From assembly GCA_963969395.1 (NCBI GenBank), contig OZ017797.1:19344001-19408000 (forward strand): DNA of 64,000 bases, read 5' to 3'. Position numbers and translations under genes: made by a program. The notes under the pieces were generated by a model, which saw only the letters and a list, made by a program, of their open reading frames with translations, had not been told where the DNA came from and searched no databases. Source of the stretch: Pseudoscleropodium purum. Its lineage: Eukaryota; Streptophyta; Bryopsida; Hypnales; Brachytheciaceae. Below, piece after piece: positions 47,570-61,014 of the stretch (within the stretch, counting starts at the first letter, position 1; every line of letters begins with the position of its first letter).

Positions 47570-48498
47570 TTAACCCCTAAAGGACCGAGGCCTTTTTTTT
47601 GCCAAGATACATTGAAAATTGCCATATCTATAGCAAAGAGTTAATTTTTTTTTTCCTTCATATCTAACCATAGGATCTTACACCTCACTAGTATAAAAAA
47701 GTGTGGGAAAAATTTTAGAATTTTTCACTGTACAAATTGCAAGATATTTGTGCTTAAAGTGGAAAGAACAAGTTTTTCAACACATTGCAGGACTAGATTT
47801 TTTGACTTTGAACATTTTTAATTGAAAATTTTTGCACTATAAAGTTCTGGACTTTAAATCTTTATAGTGGAGAATTGAGTTGAGAGTCTTGGGAAAAAAA
47901 AGAAATTCAAAAAACTTAATTTTCATTCTTAAAAAAATTATTAAATAGAAGTAAATACAAGATAGAAGGAAAATCTAAAATATTCATATATTTTAGATGC
48001 AATTAAAATGCACTAATTCCAATAGTGAGATTGTTCTAGCAATTAAACTAAACCATGAAAAATTAAAAAAAAATTAAAATTTTTAAAATTGCATTCAGAA
48101 ATGAATCCCACAAGTTATTATTTTCAAAAAGATGCTCTAACTCCCCGAAAAACAAGAATGTCTATAACTTTCTCATAACAAATCCAAATGACATGAATAA
48201 AAGCTTTTCGGATAGAAAAAAATATAATCTATGAAGAAAAAAATATTAGAAAAAAAATTCAAATTTTTGCAAAGTTTTTTTCGCTGACCAAACTGCCCTT
48301 GTCCCCTCATTTAAGCTTATTTGGTCATAACTATTGTTCCCAAGCACCAATTGTGAAAAAAATTATACTCTCTTCAAGCTTATCAGTTTTTCTATCTTCA
48401 AAAAAAGTATCAAAAAATCATGACAAAAATTCAGCCCATAGGTACCTACCCAAAATCCCATTTGTTCCCCAAAGGGACAATGGTCCTTTAGGGGTTAA
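47570..48498. mobile_element. Family A element, about 929 bp, 17-bp perfect terminal inverted repeats
   Basis: Begins TTAACCCCTAAAGGACC and ends with its exact inverse at 48482-48498. If TTAA, or TTA/TAA within it, is the target duplication, the element proper starts CCCCTAAAGG. Related diverged copies lie at 4140-5112, 25100-25800 and 45712-46640. There is no protein frame; the open frame at 48299-48664 crosses the end and is spurious. This is the best-preserved copy and therefore probably the youngest in the window. Confidence 0.7.
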
Positions 48499-49326
48499 GG
48501 ATGGTTTTCCCTTCAAGATTCAAGTATTAGAATGGATGAATGAAAAGTTTGCTACACTAAACAACACTCAGAAGCACTCAGTTCATCGTCCAGAATATGG
48601 ACGTTGGAGTGCTTCAGGGCTAATCATCTTACAAAGCAGTAGATTACCACTCTCTAATACATAATAAATAGTATTTGGAATTAAATAACATGGATGTTTA
48701 ATCTTCATTAAATAGAATTAGTGAGTTTTCCGATTCGAATTTAAGTTTATAGAACACTATGAATTAAATAATGTTACAAAAGTATCAGTTCAGAACTTAA
48801 TAAGTTGGAGACAGGAAAAAGGAGTACTTAAATAACATGGCCACTCATCGATCTTCAACATCCAACTTTTTTCAATAGCCTACTTTCATCTTAGTGTACT
48901 TCCTAAAGCTCACATCTTGCAAAACGAGCACTGAAAAATAGTTTCATGGTGCATGCACATACACTACAGTCACACTAGTCAAGTCTACTGTCTACCAATT
49001 TTCCAATATGTGCAAGACTTTTTTTTTACAATTGAAACCAGGTTAACACTGTTTGAATGATTGTCAAATATATGCAACATCCACTGAGTTAGTGAACCTC
49101 ACATGATTTAAGGCATGAGGCTGCCACAGAGTGTGAATCTAGAGCAGCTGTCCTGTCCTGATGGCGTGCCGAGAACACGAGGAACAGAGGATTCCGCTGA
49201 ATGCAACGACAAGGAGCCAACGACAAGCTTGTACAGAATACAGTGTGAGACGGTAGATTCATCAATTAAGTACACTAAATAGAAAAGGGGTCATATGTGC
49301 GATAGCAACAACTGAGTATCTACACC
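48499..49326. other. Spacer and GLDC 3' flank
   Basis: GC content rises from about 48,830. The 3' UTR of GLDC (minus strand) is expected in the last few hundred bases. No other gene seen. Confidence 0.5.
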
Positions 49327-49554
49327 TCAAGCAGCTGCTGCAAACTTTTCTTCAATAACTTCCACAGTGGGGTTTGTACAGATGAGGTTGCGGTCTCCAA
49401 AAACGTTGTCGACACGTCCTGCATCACCCCACAAACACAACATTCAGCATGGAAGAGCTTTAATAAGACTATGTTGCCAAGCCTACACCAAGCAAGGAAA
49501 GATGAAAAGAAGAAACACAATTCCGTTGATAACCCCCCGCCCCCCGGCGCCCCC

Positions 49555-49614
<60 letters not shown>

Positions 49615-52600
49615 AAAAAAAAAGACACAAGAACTTTCATCAACTCTACAAAGACTACCGATTCTTTCTCCGTGTGTTAATTTCTTTTCCTGCGTTGCTA
49701 TCTGCGCAAGTAAGTACCGTGGAAGCCTGACACGTCTAAAAGCCCATTGCAGGAAGGAAGACCTTTGCAGACAGAAAAGGAACAAACTAAGTTAGGTCAC
49801 AAATGGGACTACGAACCTGTCGTTGGCCAGAACTTGGACGCACGGACCCATGATGCTGGGAATGCTGCAACCTCCCTGGAGTACGATTTCGTCCAATCGT
49901 CGGCCATCACAATTGATGCTGGATGTGGGGCACCCTATAGAAAGGCACAAGCATGAGAATTAGAAAAAAACCAACTTGTACCATTTTCTCTCCACACCAC
50001 AGCTTACCGTCCTCTGTGATTCTCATGACATGATCTTTGGTGAAACTCGTACCTTGAGAACGTTATCCGCGCGGCTGGCCTCTCCACTCTCAATGGCTGC
50101 GATTTCCTCTCTGATGGAAATCAAAGCGTCGCAGAACCGATCCAACTCAGCCTGAGGCATTACAGAACTAGGTGTTAGTGATTCTTCATGCAACCGCTCA
50201 TTCAATGCCGCCAGGGCAATTAGGGAAATATACCTGGTGAAGACTCCATCTCTTAAACTGTTTCCATGAGCACAAGATGCCTGATTAACAATCCCGCGTT
50301 TTAAACATCCCCACTTGCTGCAACCCTGCTACTGCTCTCATCATGGAAAACTTAAAAATCACGTCGCACCTTGCTTTCGCTTTCTGTTGGCTCAATCATA
50401 AGAGTGCCGGTAACAGGCCATGACATGGTTGGGGCATGGTAACCGTAGTCCATCAGACGCTTAGCCACATCCTCAGCCTCAATTCCTGCAGTGTCCTGCC
50501 ACACGACATGGGAACCCATTCACCAGTGAGCACCTTCATTCAGAATCTCTCGAATCAAGGCAAGATTCAATTGATGGTGTAGATTGGGATATTTATATAC
50601 GATTATTACCTTGAATTTGCGTAGGTCAATGATGAACTCGTGAGCACACGTCCCATTCACACCTCGGAAGAGTACAGGGTAGTGATTCTGCAAGTGAAGC
50701 ACACCTAATTAGTCTTGCCAAGGAAAGAGTTAGTACAAAATACCAAAAATACTCTATTACGCCCTGCAGAGCATCATAAGGGCTGCAAACCAACCTCCAA
50801 ACGCTTAGCCATGTAGTTGGCATTTAGGATGGCGAGCTTGGAGGCATCTGTCAAGCCCTTGTTGCCCATCATTGCAATGTACGCGTAAGAAATCGGCAGA
50901 ATCAACGCTGAACCATAAGGGGCAGCAGAGATTGGTCCCAAGGGTTGAGTGTTCTCTGGTCTAGGGAATCCTCCGGTTCCCACCTGCAGTTCAACGAATT
51001 GTCAGAAAGACTTGTACCACGTGATCGACATGGTTTGACGTTCTCGACAATTCATGCCACTCTAAGAACAGCAAAACTCTAGGCACTTGAAGTTCAAGTC
51101 AACACCCGAGCTTCTGCTGGAACTCAAAAATCTACTTACCACTGGGTGCGATGGCAAAAACGGAGCCAAATGCTTCTTCACTCCGATGGGTCCCATACCA
51201 GGACCGCCACCCCCATGGGGAATACAGAAGGTCTTATGGAGATTCAGATGACACACGTCCGCTCCAATGTGACCAGGGCTGGTCAAGCCCACCTGAAGAC
51301 AGAGTGACTCAAGGTGAGAAGCTGACAAAAGAATTGCATCTCACCATCCCCTCCGTCAGAGAACTCTATCGTCTAACATGCCGGACTCTTGTTACATTCG
51401 TCACCGAACACGCGCGATCTGCAAATATCGTCTGCGCAAGCTAGCGAGCACAAGTCACACTCACTTGAGCGTTCATGTTGGCACCGTCCATGTACACTTG
51501 TCCGCCGTATTGATGAATGATTTTGCAGATGTCGTCGATGCCCTCCTCGTAGACCCCATGAGTGGAAGGATAGGTAACCTGTTGAACGGTCGAACGGAAA
51601 CGACAATTAGTTAATCATACGCGCAGCTGCTGGATACTAAGCCGAAGGGTCCTGTGGCATTGGACCTTCAGATCCCTGAAACTACCCATCCAATTCAACT
51701 GACGGGCACTGAAAGCATTGCAGACAAGTGATTCGCTGGACATGTAGACGTGTCTCTCAGCGCTTCGCAGAGATGAAAACACCTATTACATTCCATTTGA
51801 CCCTTGGGCTAAGGGCCGCAAAACCTACAATCCTCGGACCAAGAAACGTCTTCAAATTAGACGACGAAAGTGAGCACTTACCATGAGAGCGGCCAGATTG
51901 TCTTTGTGCGTTTCGGCTGCTTTCTTCAACTCAGCGATATCCACGTTCCCGTGGGCGTCAGTGCCAATAATGACAATTTTCATGCCACACATCGCTGCAC
52001 TCGCTGGGTTGGTTCCGTGCGCCGAGACGGGAATAATGCAAACATCACGATGTGCGTCTCCTCGAGACTGTATTCAAATGCACGCTTCAGTTACAGTTGA
52101 AATTCAAAGGATCCATCATACTCTGAACTCCAACATAAGAATGGAGTTCGTTTTGCAATCGAAAACGAGTGGCACCACTCTTGGCCACGATGCGCAGGGC
52201 GTTAGGAAATCTTACAAGATGGTAGGCACGGATAACCATAAGTCCTGCATACTCGCCAGAAGCACCGGCATTGGGCTGTAAGGACATAGAGTCGAAGCCA
52301 GTGATCTCACACAAAAGGTCACCGAGCTCCTCGAACATTTCCTGGACGATAAACAATCTTACATAAGATTCTAAAACTAGCAACAAAACGCAGCACCTGC
52401 TACACCGAACAGCAAACAAACATTCACGCAGCACCACCAAGCTTGCCCAGGTTGGTCGGTTAGTCAGATTGAGACATGGAGACGACAGGTACAAGTGAAG
52501 GATGAAGAACAAGCACCTGGTACCCTTGAACCTGCTCCTCGGGCGCAAACGGATGCAGATTTGCCAGTTCAGGCCAAGACACGGGAATCATTTCCGTGGT

Positions 52601-54901
52601 GGCATTCAGCTTCATCGTGCAGGAGCCCAAGGGAATCATGCTATGCACCAGTGACAAATCCTTCGCCTGCAACCTGTGAAGATATCGGAGCAGCTCATGC
52701 TCCGAGTGATACTGGTTGAAGACTGGATGAGTAAGGTATGGAGAGGTCCGCTCCAAGTTGGAGGGAAGACCACTCTCCACTCCAGCGGCGATATCTTCGG
52801 CAGTAAAGTCTACCTGAATATCAACAGGTATCAAATATTAATGTCAGAGACATCCATGGTGGGCACCCAACAGAACCAAGAACAGGGGAACGCATCATTG
52901 AACAGTACGCAGCAGTCCAGCTTGTTGACACTGCACAAGAGAAGTAGCAACAAAATACTTACGTTCTTGCCACCGGCGAACGCCTTGAACAAGGTGTTGA
53001 CGTCTCCAATTGTGGTAGTCTCGTCAAAGGACAGCGTAACCTGAACATGGCAAATACACAAATAAGAGTAGCTCAAGATACGAAGCAGAATACAGTGCAG
53101 CAAAAATCAGAATCTTTCCTAAATCCTCTGCTCGAAAGCAAACTTCACTAGTGACAGTGGACCTTCCTAGGGACTGAAGGCAGTTATTTCAGCTGTGAAA
53201 CAAATGTAACTGCTGCGGCAGTCTGTCTGTCTAGAACGTCACCACAATTGCTCTCCAAAATGGTCACATGACTAAGGTATGAAACTACTCACCGACTTGG
53301 AATCATATACTCTCAAGTTCACACCGTGCGCAGTCGCATCCTTCGTAATCTTCTCGGCTTGTCCTTCACCCACGACGACCTTCACTGTGTCAAAGAATGG
53401 CGCAGATCCAGTCTCCAGTCCTAGTTTTCTCACTCCAGCACTAAAGACCGCGGCCAATCCATGAACTCTGTTGGCGATCGTCTTCAAACCATCCGGCCCG
53501 TGGTAAACTGCGTACATTGCTGCCATGTTCGCCAACAAAGCCTGCCACACAATCCCAGATACACCCCAAACCATCACTTATCAACAAAACAAAATCAAAA
53601 CCGAAACGCAGAGATTGATGCAATCCTAAACATCAATTCAAGCAATTTCAGTCGAAATTCACAACATACTAATAAATAATTACCTGAGCGGTACAGATGT
53701 TGCTCGTTGCCTTGTCACGACGAATGTGCTGCTCGCGAGTCTGCATGGCCATTCGCAAGCATGGCTTTCCAGCAGCGTCGATACTCATACCAATGATCCT
53801 CCCAGGCATCAGACGCTTGTATTCTTGGGATGTCGCAAGAAACGCAGCGTGAGGTCCTCCATAGCCCATGGGAACTCCAAACCTTTGCGCAGACCCCACA
53901 ACCATGTCAGCTCCCAGCTCCCCTGGTGGCGTCAACAGCGTGAGCGACAACAAATCAGTCGCCATCACCACTTTCACCCCATGCGCATGCGCATTCTTGA
54001 TGAAATCCGCGTAATCGTGCACAGAGCCATCAGTTGCAGGATACTGCACCAGCACGCCGCTGACATCCTTGCTACTATAATCGAATTTCTTGTAATCCGA
54101 CACGATCACGTTCAAGCCGAGTCCATCCGCGCGCGTCCTGCACACCTCAATAGTCTGCGGGTGGCAATTGTCGGCAACCAAGAAAGTTTTCTTCCTACCA
54201 CGCGCAATGTTGCTACACATTGTCATGGCCTCAGCCGCGGCGGTGCCTTCGTCCAACAAGGAAGCATTCGACATGGGCATGCCCGTGAAATCGGTGATCA
54301 TGGTTTGGAAATTGAGAAGTGATTCAAGCCGCCCTTGAGCAATTTCGGCCTGGTAAGGCGTGTACTGCGTGTACCATCCCGGATTCTCCAGAATGTTGCG
54401 AAGAATCACGGGCGGGACGTGCGTGTCGTAGTATCCCATGCCAATGTACGATCGCATCACCTTGTTCTTGTTCGCCAGCATCTTGAAATGCGCCAGCATC
54501 TGGCTCTCCGTCAATCCCTCGGCGTACTTGCTCAGATTCAGATCGGGGCGGCGGATGGACTTAGGCACGGTGGCATCGATCAGCGCGTCCATGCTGGCGA
54601 AGCCACAAGCCTCCGCCATCACCTTCTGCTCCTCCACGGTGGGACTGTTGTGGCGCCGCTGAAAGGAGTCGCTCGGCTTCAACGCCTCGACGGAAATGGC
54701 GCGCGCCCCAAGCGGGAACTCCAAGATGCCATAGCCGCCACGCTCGCCACGCAGCAAAGACGACGAACCGGCAAATCCTCGACGCGCGCCAGTCGCGGCA
54801 GAACCTCGCAATGCGGAGCGGGAACCCAAGGAGGAAGTCGAAGGCGCACGAAACGCGAGCTGCACGAAACGCTTCACCAGCTGCTGCTTCGCACGCTCCA
54901 T
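49327..54901 (-). CDS. GLDC: Glycine decarboxylase P-protein, mitochondrial, 14 exons
   Basis: Pyridoxal-phosphate subunit of the glycine cleavage system. It decarboxylates glycine and passes the aminomethyl group to H-protein lipoate in the mitochondrial matrix, the central step of photorespiration. Exons (high to low): 54901-53684, 53541-53293, 53040-52963, 52813-52517, 52341-52216, 52067-51882, 51578-51465, 51292-51140, 50983-50795, 50687-50610, 50495-50370, 50151-50053, 49934-49817, 49418-49327. All have GT..AG borders and the joined frame is exactly 1,040 codons, the usual plant length. The first ~65 residues are an Arg/Ser/Ala-rich mitochondrial presequence. The PLP-binding Lys is about residue 776 in HLNLHKTF, followed by the glycine-rich GGGGPG loop. 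[14 protein letters not shown] and [14 protein letters not shown] are further family signatures. The start is the first ATG after an in-frame TAG. No defects seen. A decayed partial copy lies at 25993-27386. Confidence 0.97.
49555..49623. repeat. (CA)n microsatellite with C and A runs in GLDC intron 13
   Basis: About 25 CA units follow a C-rich stretch and precede a run of 13-14 A. It lies in the last GLDC intron, between exons 13 and 14. Open frames through it are artefacts. Confidence 0.95.
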
Positions 54902-55635
54902 CGCGAGCAACTACACCCCTCAATCCACACACAACACTACCGCAACGCCGCAATCCAAACAGGGAGAAAGCAGTGGCAATGGGAAATGCAAACCCACCGC
55001 ACAAAATATATGAAATTGGCTAGGTGTACGAATGGATTAGACACAAGGAATGGAATGGACACGAGTGAGAAGGCCAGGGGGGATGCCAAAGGATTAGCTG
55101 GGGCAGGCGGGCTGCACCCAAAATGACGACGACAACCTCTAAACTCCTGCGGCAGACACGCACTCCTGGCTCCTAGAGAAACCACAGCCAGCCAAGGCTC
55201 TCCTCTATCAGAAAAGGAATGCAGAGCCAGGGCTTTTCAATCCTTTGTCTGCGTCGCCACTCACAAGACTAGCCTGAGACTCCCGACGACCGACTTTTTC
55301 CAACCAGGAAAAAGAAAGAAAGAATGAGAATGCCTGGCGGGATGCACTCTGCCTCCCAATTAACATAAGGCTCCCGCCGCTCTCGCCTGATCTGGTGCTT
55401 GTGTGGATCTGAGTCTCTGGCCGGGCAGCGGCGGGCAGCCCACGACGAAATCCCGAGATCCAACAAGAAACCACCCTGAAAAACGCAGAAAAAAGTAAAG
55501 TAAGTCCTTGACTTTCGTCAGTATCATTTTGTTTTTGCAATTCCTTTTCCAGCTTCGTGGTGCTCGCTGCTGTGAAGGCAGTCAGTCGTAAGTGTTAGCC
55601 AGGGTGTGCATTACTGTTTCTGCTTCGTTGCCACC
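54902..55635. promoter_or_regulatory. Divergent promoter region between GLDC and the CPBP protease gene
   Basis: Only 734 bp separate the two start codons. On the minus strand, GCCAATTTCATATATTTTGT (55001-55020 complement) offers a CCAAT motif and a TATA-like TATATTTT about 100 bp upstream of the GLDC ATG. No clear TATA was found for the CPBP gene, whose ATG sits in a strong GCCACCATGGC context. Long open frames here are non-coding. Confidence 0.45.
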
Positions 55636-58600
55636 ATGGCTACGGCGAAGCTCTTGCAGTGCGTCTCTCGCATTTCGTGCTTGCCGATGCGAGCTTCCTT
55701 TCATTCTCGTTCCCATGCTACGCTGACTCTCATTCCTCGTCATCGTCTATCTCTGTCAGGCCATAATTTTCCTGCTTCTGTCCTCGTTACTCATTGCTCG
55801 CGCGCTTTGGAATTCCGTGCTCTTCTTGCGCATCAAGCGCACGTCGATAAGGAAGACGACTCCAAGGAAGCTCCCCTCACGAATCGCTCTTCCCCTGAGC
55901 CACCTATTCCGGTACCCGCTCCTCCTCACTTTGCTATGAAGATAAGATCATTTCTCTCTAACAGAGAAATTTTTACAATGTGTATAGAATTTCTGTCTCG
56001 ATTGTGTTCTATTGAGCAATCAGACATTGACACTAAATTGGCCTTGGTCATGTATCTTTCGCTCGGTCTTGCTGTTCCTCACGTTTTTCACGCTGCGTTC
56101 TTGCAGGAGCCCCCACCTCAGTGGGATATTTTGGAGCGATGGAATGTGCCCTGGGATGGCACTACCACCGTCGTGGGGATGTTCTCCTGGCTTGTTAGGT
56201 ACATCGCCGCTGCTGCCAGAGCTTGAATTCTCGAAATTCGTCAATTGAACGACTTATAGGGTCTGGAGCTCAATTAGGGTTTGTGCATTCTTGAGTTGTG
56301 ATACGAGAATTCGTTGCCCGTCGTATGAACTTAGTAGGGTTTTGAACCTCAGGAGCTGGAATGAAATCCTTGCGTCTGTCTGGATAAATGAATGTTCTTA
56401 CTATGTAGGTTTGGCTGTTTGGCAGTTTTGTATTGACAGGATTGGTTGTGTCTGTCGTTGCTGCGCAATTGGGCATTGGGCGGCGGCAGGGCTTAGACCT
56501 AGATGAGCAAGCCACCTTCATTCTCTTTCACCAGCTGTAGGTTTGCTCCGTAACTTCCGACCCTTGAGAAGGATGTTCATCGAACTTGCGTCCGAAATTG
56601 TTGAATGTGATTAGGTGGTTCTTCTCATCTGATACTTGAATTTGGCGACGCATCACTTGTTCTTGGTTTCCGGCTCTGCTTGTTGCTATTTTTTTGTTGT
56701 TTATGTTTTGGTATTCAGCTGCTCATCTTGCTCATTTTCCAAATTCAGAACAAACTGATAGGAGACAATAATGTGGCAGTGCCCAAACGATCGCCGGCCT
56801 TGGAGCCCTCTCAATAGTGCTTGGCCGTTTCAAGCCTTTTCCGCCGCAACTTTTTTCCTACGGTTTGCTCGTGACCTGATTCTGCTTGTTGCTTTGATGA
56901 GTCCAGTGCAAAATTTTTCCCTAATGTATATGTTCTGCTGGTGTGACTGCATTTTGCCTTGAACTGACGTGGGGCTGGAATTTCACGACAGACTTTCGTG
57001 CACCGTTTGATTTGCGTCGAGGTTGGATTCTTTATGGAGGATTGGGTTTGCTCGCTGCGACAGCCTCTGTAATTTTAGCCAGCACGTTGGTGGTGGAGCT
57101 CACGGGCCAACCGCCACCTCGAGAGGTTAGTTAGCAAACCAAATAGCAAGGATGTGGCTTAAGTTCGGTTTGGAATTTCGACCTGTACTTATAGTGGTAA
57201 TGCTTTGTCTGCATTCTGCTCGCAATCAGATTTCTTTTTTAAATGCATATAATCCAGCTGAGTTTGTCACATTTGCGAGGTGATGGAAATCTTGCATTTG
57301 AACGTTTTTGGGATGTAATTCCTTTAAATGGTACCTTTTATACCTAGCTATGATGGGTCCTTATTCACCTGAACGAGTTTCTTAACTTTTCATCCAGAAG
57401 TTCACGTCTTCTACTAAACTGTGTTGTCGGGGGTTTACAATATTTTGTATCCTAGTTTACGAAAGACCCTTTTCCCAAACCTTCATAGGCTCTTCCTCAT
57501 TGTGGCACTTTTCTTGCATGTTGATGTTGGCAGGATGCAGATGCACTCTTACAGTTATTGCCCATTATTGGTGCTTCACCAGCCAGGTATTGCTGAGTGT
57601 GCATTATCTTCAATTTAAACTCTCTTGTTTTCTATCCTTGTGTCATCAGGTGCATATTATGCATCACCAATTTTTGATGCTGTCTCTTTTTCTTGTTAAG
57701 CGAGACACTAAATTTCCCTGGTGGACTTGTGTATTGGCAGCACAGCATCATTAATTTTTGTCACTGGTGTGTTGGCACCGTTCCTTGAGGAAACTGTATT
57801 TCGTGGTTTCTTTTTGACATCCTTAACCAAGTGGTACTATTGCTCTCCTCTCTCTGATGTTTTTTGTCGTCCAACATGCACAATGCTTTTGATGAAGGCT
57901 TTCTATACTGATGTATATTAAGACGAGACGGGAGTGCTTTGAATAAAATTGTTGAATACCCCTGCTGAAATGTCTATTATTTTGGACAGGGTTCCTACAC
58001 CTGTAGCAATTGTTATCAGTGCGTGCGCATTTGCGGGGGCGCATCTGACACCAGGAGAATTTCCCCAACTTGTAGCTCTTGGTGAACTCTCTTGTTAACC
58101 CAGCTAATTCCTCATCTTCCGCAACAATAAGTACCTCATGAGCATGATTTGGTGATGCTTGTGTTATCAGTATCAGAATTTTGCTTGGTACTAGTATCAA
58201 GTGTTATTTTTGGAATAGTCAGGGGACACTTTAAATTCTTGCTGGACTGCTGAGCTCTATTCTGTCCGTTTGAAGAGTAATGAACTGTAGAGATCTTTGC
58301 TGAGGATTTTGAATAGCCTGATTCTTGCTAACTTCTTGGTCGCCTGGCAGGGATTGTGCTGGGCATGGCCTATGCACAAACTCGCACTTTGGCCACTCCT
58401 ATGCTTATACACTCATTATGGAACTCTGGGGTTATTATTCTCCTGACATTCTTACGAGTATGCTACTTACCTTGAACAAAATCGAATGCATGTATTTTGT
58501 GCGAATTGTACATGATTGCAGCTTTCTACATGATCTAGAGCTTAGTCATTGTCAATCCTGTTAACTATGCTTTAGTTCAAATGGTGTATAAATATGATGC

Positions 58601-58989
58601 CTGTATGCAGCGGTATAATTTGACTGACCTAGCTTGAGAATATGCCAGTGGTTCCACCAAAGCGTGACATATCGACAATAGTTTACGAGCAATTAAGTAT
58701 CAATAATTCGTTGCTTGCTTGCTACCGGTTATCCTAAAAGTTCACCTAGTGTCTTACAGAAGAAGTTCGCTCATTAAAGTATTAGCAACCAAGGGCTACT
58801 GGTATTACTATCCCAATTTAAATAAGCCCCAAATTAGGACCTCCATATGATTGCTTCCCCATCAGATCTTGTATGTGTAAATATATATATATACACTTTG
58901 ATTTCAATATGACTTTGTTACTTCTGCTAACAGAGCATGTGATTATTTGTGTGCAGCTTCAGGGCTATGATATCAAAGAGCTTCTCTGA
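55636..58989 (+). CDS. CPBP (CAAX prenyl protease-like) membrane protease, probably plastidial, 9 exons
   Basis: Exons: 55636-56193, 56409-56536, 56780-56862, 56992-57125, 57534-57586, 57741-57833, 57990-58081, 58351-58457, 58957-58989. They join to 426 codons with consistent phases; the exon 2/3/4 junctions were chosen because they restore the family sequence (..LDLDEQATFILFHQ / LAQTIAGLGALS.. / ..LFSY-D-FRAPFDLRRGW). The N-terminal ~60 residues are Ser/Arg-rich and fit a plastid transit peptide. Several hydrophobic segments follow. CPBP motifs are complete: EETVFRG (Glu335, Glu336, Arg340), AHLTPGE (His368) and HSLWN (His401, Asn405). The product ends LQGYDIKELL. In plants this family sits in plastid membranes; members may be proteases or scaffolds, so the exact substrate is unknown. 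Transcribed away from GLDC across a shared 734-bp region. Confidence 0.85.
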
Positions 58990-60814
58990 CTTCAATATCT
59001 CCACATCGGCCATCGCCTGACCCCTGCCTTATACCGTTGATTTATTTTATTCTACTGAAAACATCTACATCGGAGTTGATATTCTGTATTTTGACTTTTG
59101 CAGTTAGTGAGACCAGTGTAATCGAGGACGTCAACGACATTTTTGGTTGTATTATTGGAATATTTTTAATGGGTTATTTTAGTTGTGGCACTCAAATGGC
59201 TCTACATATGTTAGGAGTGTCGCTCAGAGGTTTCAATTGAGTTTGGGTTGAGGTTGAATGTATTCAACGAAACCGTGACTGCACAAGAGGTTGGGTTGGA
59301 TTTGATTATTTTTCAACCCAATAAGAGGACCACGCTGAAGAGGGTTTTCTTCACAATTGAAAATGAGTCTCCTTGTGCGACCTTCAGTTGAATAATTTTC
59401 CATTTGTATGCATCTAATTTTTCAACCGACACATTGTGCGGGACTGTAACTGAACCAAGAGGTTTTTGAGCTTCTTCTACAAAGCTGCTGAGCATCATCA
59501 AACTTAAAAAATCGTTTACAAACCCAAAGTTTCCTGTAAAAGTAGGTGATTTTCCTGTGGCACACTATCTTAGGCTTGTACAAATTTGTTATTTGTCGTT
59601 TCTTCCACCTCAATTACCAACATCCTAGCTTGCATTTCTTGAAATACTATGAGCAGTCCAGGTAGTCAGTACTCTAAAATTGAAAAGAATACACTCAATT
59701 TTAGGGCATTTCTAGAATATCAAATGCTAATTAAGATTCTACTTTAATTTCATGAGTACTGATCAACACCAATCCCCAAACCTTCGAGATTGTTTTTCGG
59801 AGAAACAAGTAGGTACCGTGGGAAGAAAACAGAAACAAAAATTTAAACTCATATGCTAAGGGTAACATTTGCAAGTTTAGAAATCAATGAAACCAGGTTT
59901 TGCAAGGCTGGATCTCCGGGTCGTAATCTTAGGCTTGACCAGTCTTCACATACCTCCCTTTCACTCTCTTCCAAATATCTGCTCGGGATTCAATTTACGA
60001 GACTCATAACAACTCTTCCTGCATTGCCAAATCTGTTTCAAACACGTACTGTGTCGCCTAGATCGCGAAATGAAACTACTGCAACCCGAAGAAGGAATTC
60101 TTCGCAATGAATCAGAGTGTTTGCTTTGAATTCCCAAGAGGACCGATCTGCATTTCAGAATTGCTCGCCAATTGACTCAATTCTGCCGCGCTCTATTCAA
60201 ATTTTGAATTGACAGTTGCAAGCGGAAGATGGTCGATGGAGACTCGGTCCGAGTCGTCTAGAGTGAGAGCCAGAGGAATTTCCAGGGATTGCGACGCCTT
60301 AAATACATTGATATCCTGAAGGCGGATATCGATGGGTTCGAATCTTGGGGGATATGAACCGGATATCAGTTAGGGTTTGAAGCTCTGTTTTTCTGATCAG
60401 TCAGTAAGGCTGGGTGGAACTTTGCTGAAAAGCTTGACTGTACGTTGTTGCAGCTCAGCTTTTGTTCTCGGACGGGAATGGAATCATGCAGGAGTTTTAT
60501 GTGAGAATTAGGTTTTTTCACGACGGCCCACGAGCCCACCAATGTGGCTCACTGCGGGGTTCACTGCATGATCCCGAGGTGCTCAGTGGTATCGGACATT
60601 CCTTGATCTCATAAATTTGAATTTCTATCTCCACCTCATGTTGCTCAGGAGACGGATTGATTGATCCGGAAGAGGTTGATAGTTCTTGGAACGCTTCGTA
60701 AGTGTTGGAGTCTGCTGTGAGTAGATCCAACCTCATCACCAGCTGCTGTAGTTTCTGAAGCAGCTTATCTTGTATCCCACTGCCCTATCTGAAGCTTTTT
60801 TCGTGTATGTTCTT
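58990..60814. other. Spacer between the CPBP gene and the assembly gap
   Basis: The 3' UTR of the CPBP gene is expected at 58,990-59,250. Beyond it the sequence has intermediate GC and may include the start of a promoter. The short open frames at 59853-60110 and 60518-60739 have no recognisable domain. Nothing else supported. Confidence 0.4.
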
Positions 60815-61014
60815 NNNNNNNNNNNNNNNNNNNNNNNNNNNNNNNNNNNNNNNNNNNNNNNNNNNNNNNNNNNNNNNNNNNNNNNNNNNNNNNNNNNNNN
60901 NNNNNNNNNNNNNNNNNNNNNNNNNNNNNNNNNNNNNNNNNNNNNNNNNNNNNNNNNNNNNNNNNNNNNNNNNNNNNNNNNNNNNNNNNNNNNNNNNNNN
61001 NNNNNNNNNNNNNN
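60815..61014. other. Assembly gap, 200 N
   Basis: Exactly 200 undetermined bases, typical of a fixed-size scaffold gap of unknown true length. It lies about 470 bp upstream of the EXORDIUM-like gene, in its probable promoter. Open frames spanning it are meaningless. Confidence 0.99.

Noticed and set aside
49320..49795. Open frames of 100-142 codons across the (CA)n tract
   Set aside because: They are repeats of Thr-His or Val-Cys from the microsatellite and overlap GLDC exon 14 and introns.
53726..55126. Plus-strand frames of 198 and 263 codons opposite GLDC exon 1
   Set aside because: Shadows of the high-GC coding exon on the other strand.
60300..60370. GGTTCGAATC suggestive of a tRNA T-loop
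   Set aside because: The T-stem does not pair and no D or anticodon arms can be folded upstream.
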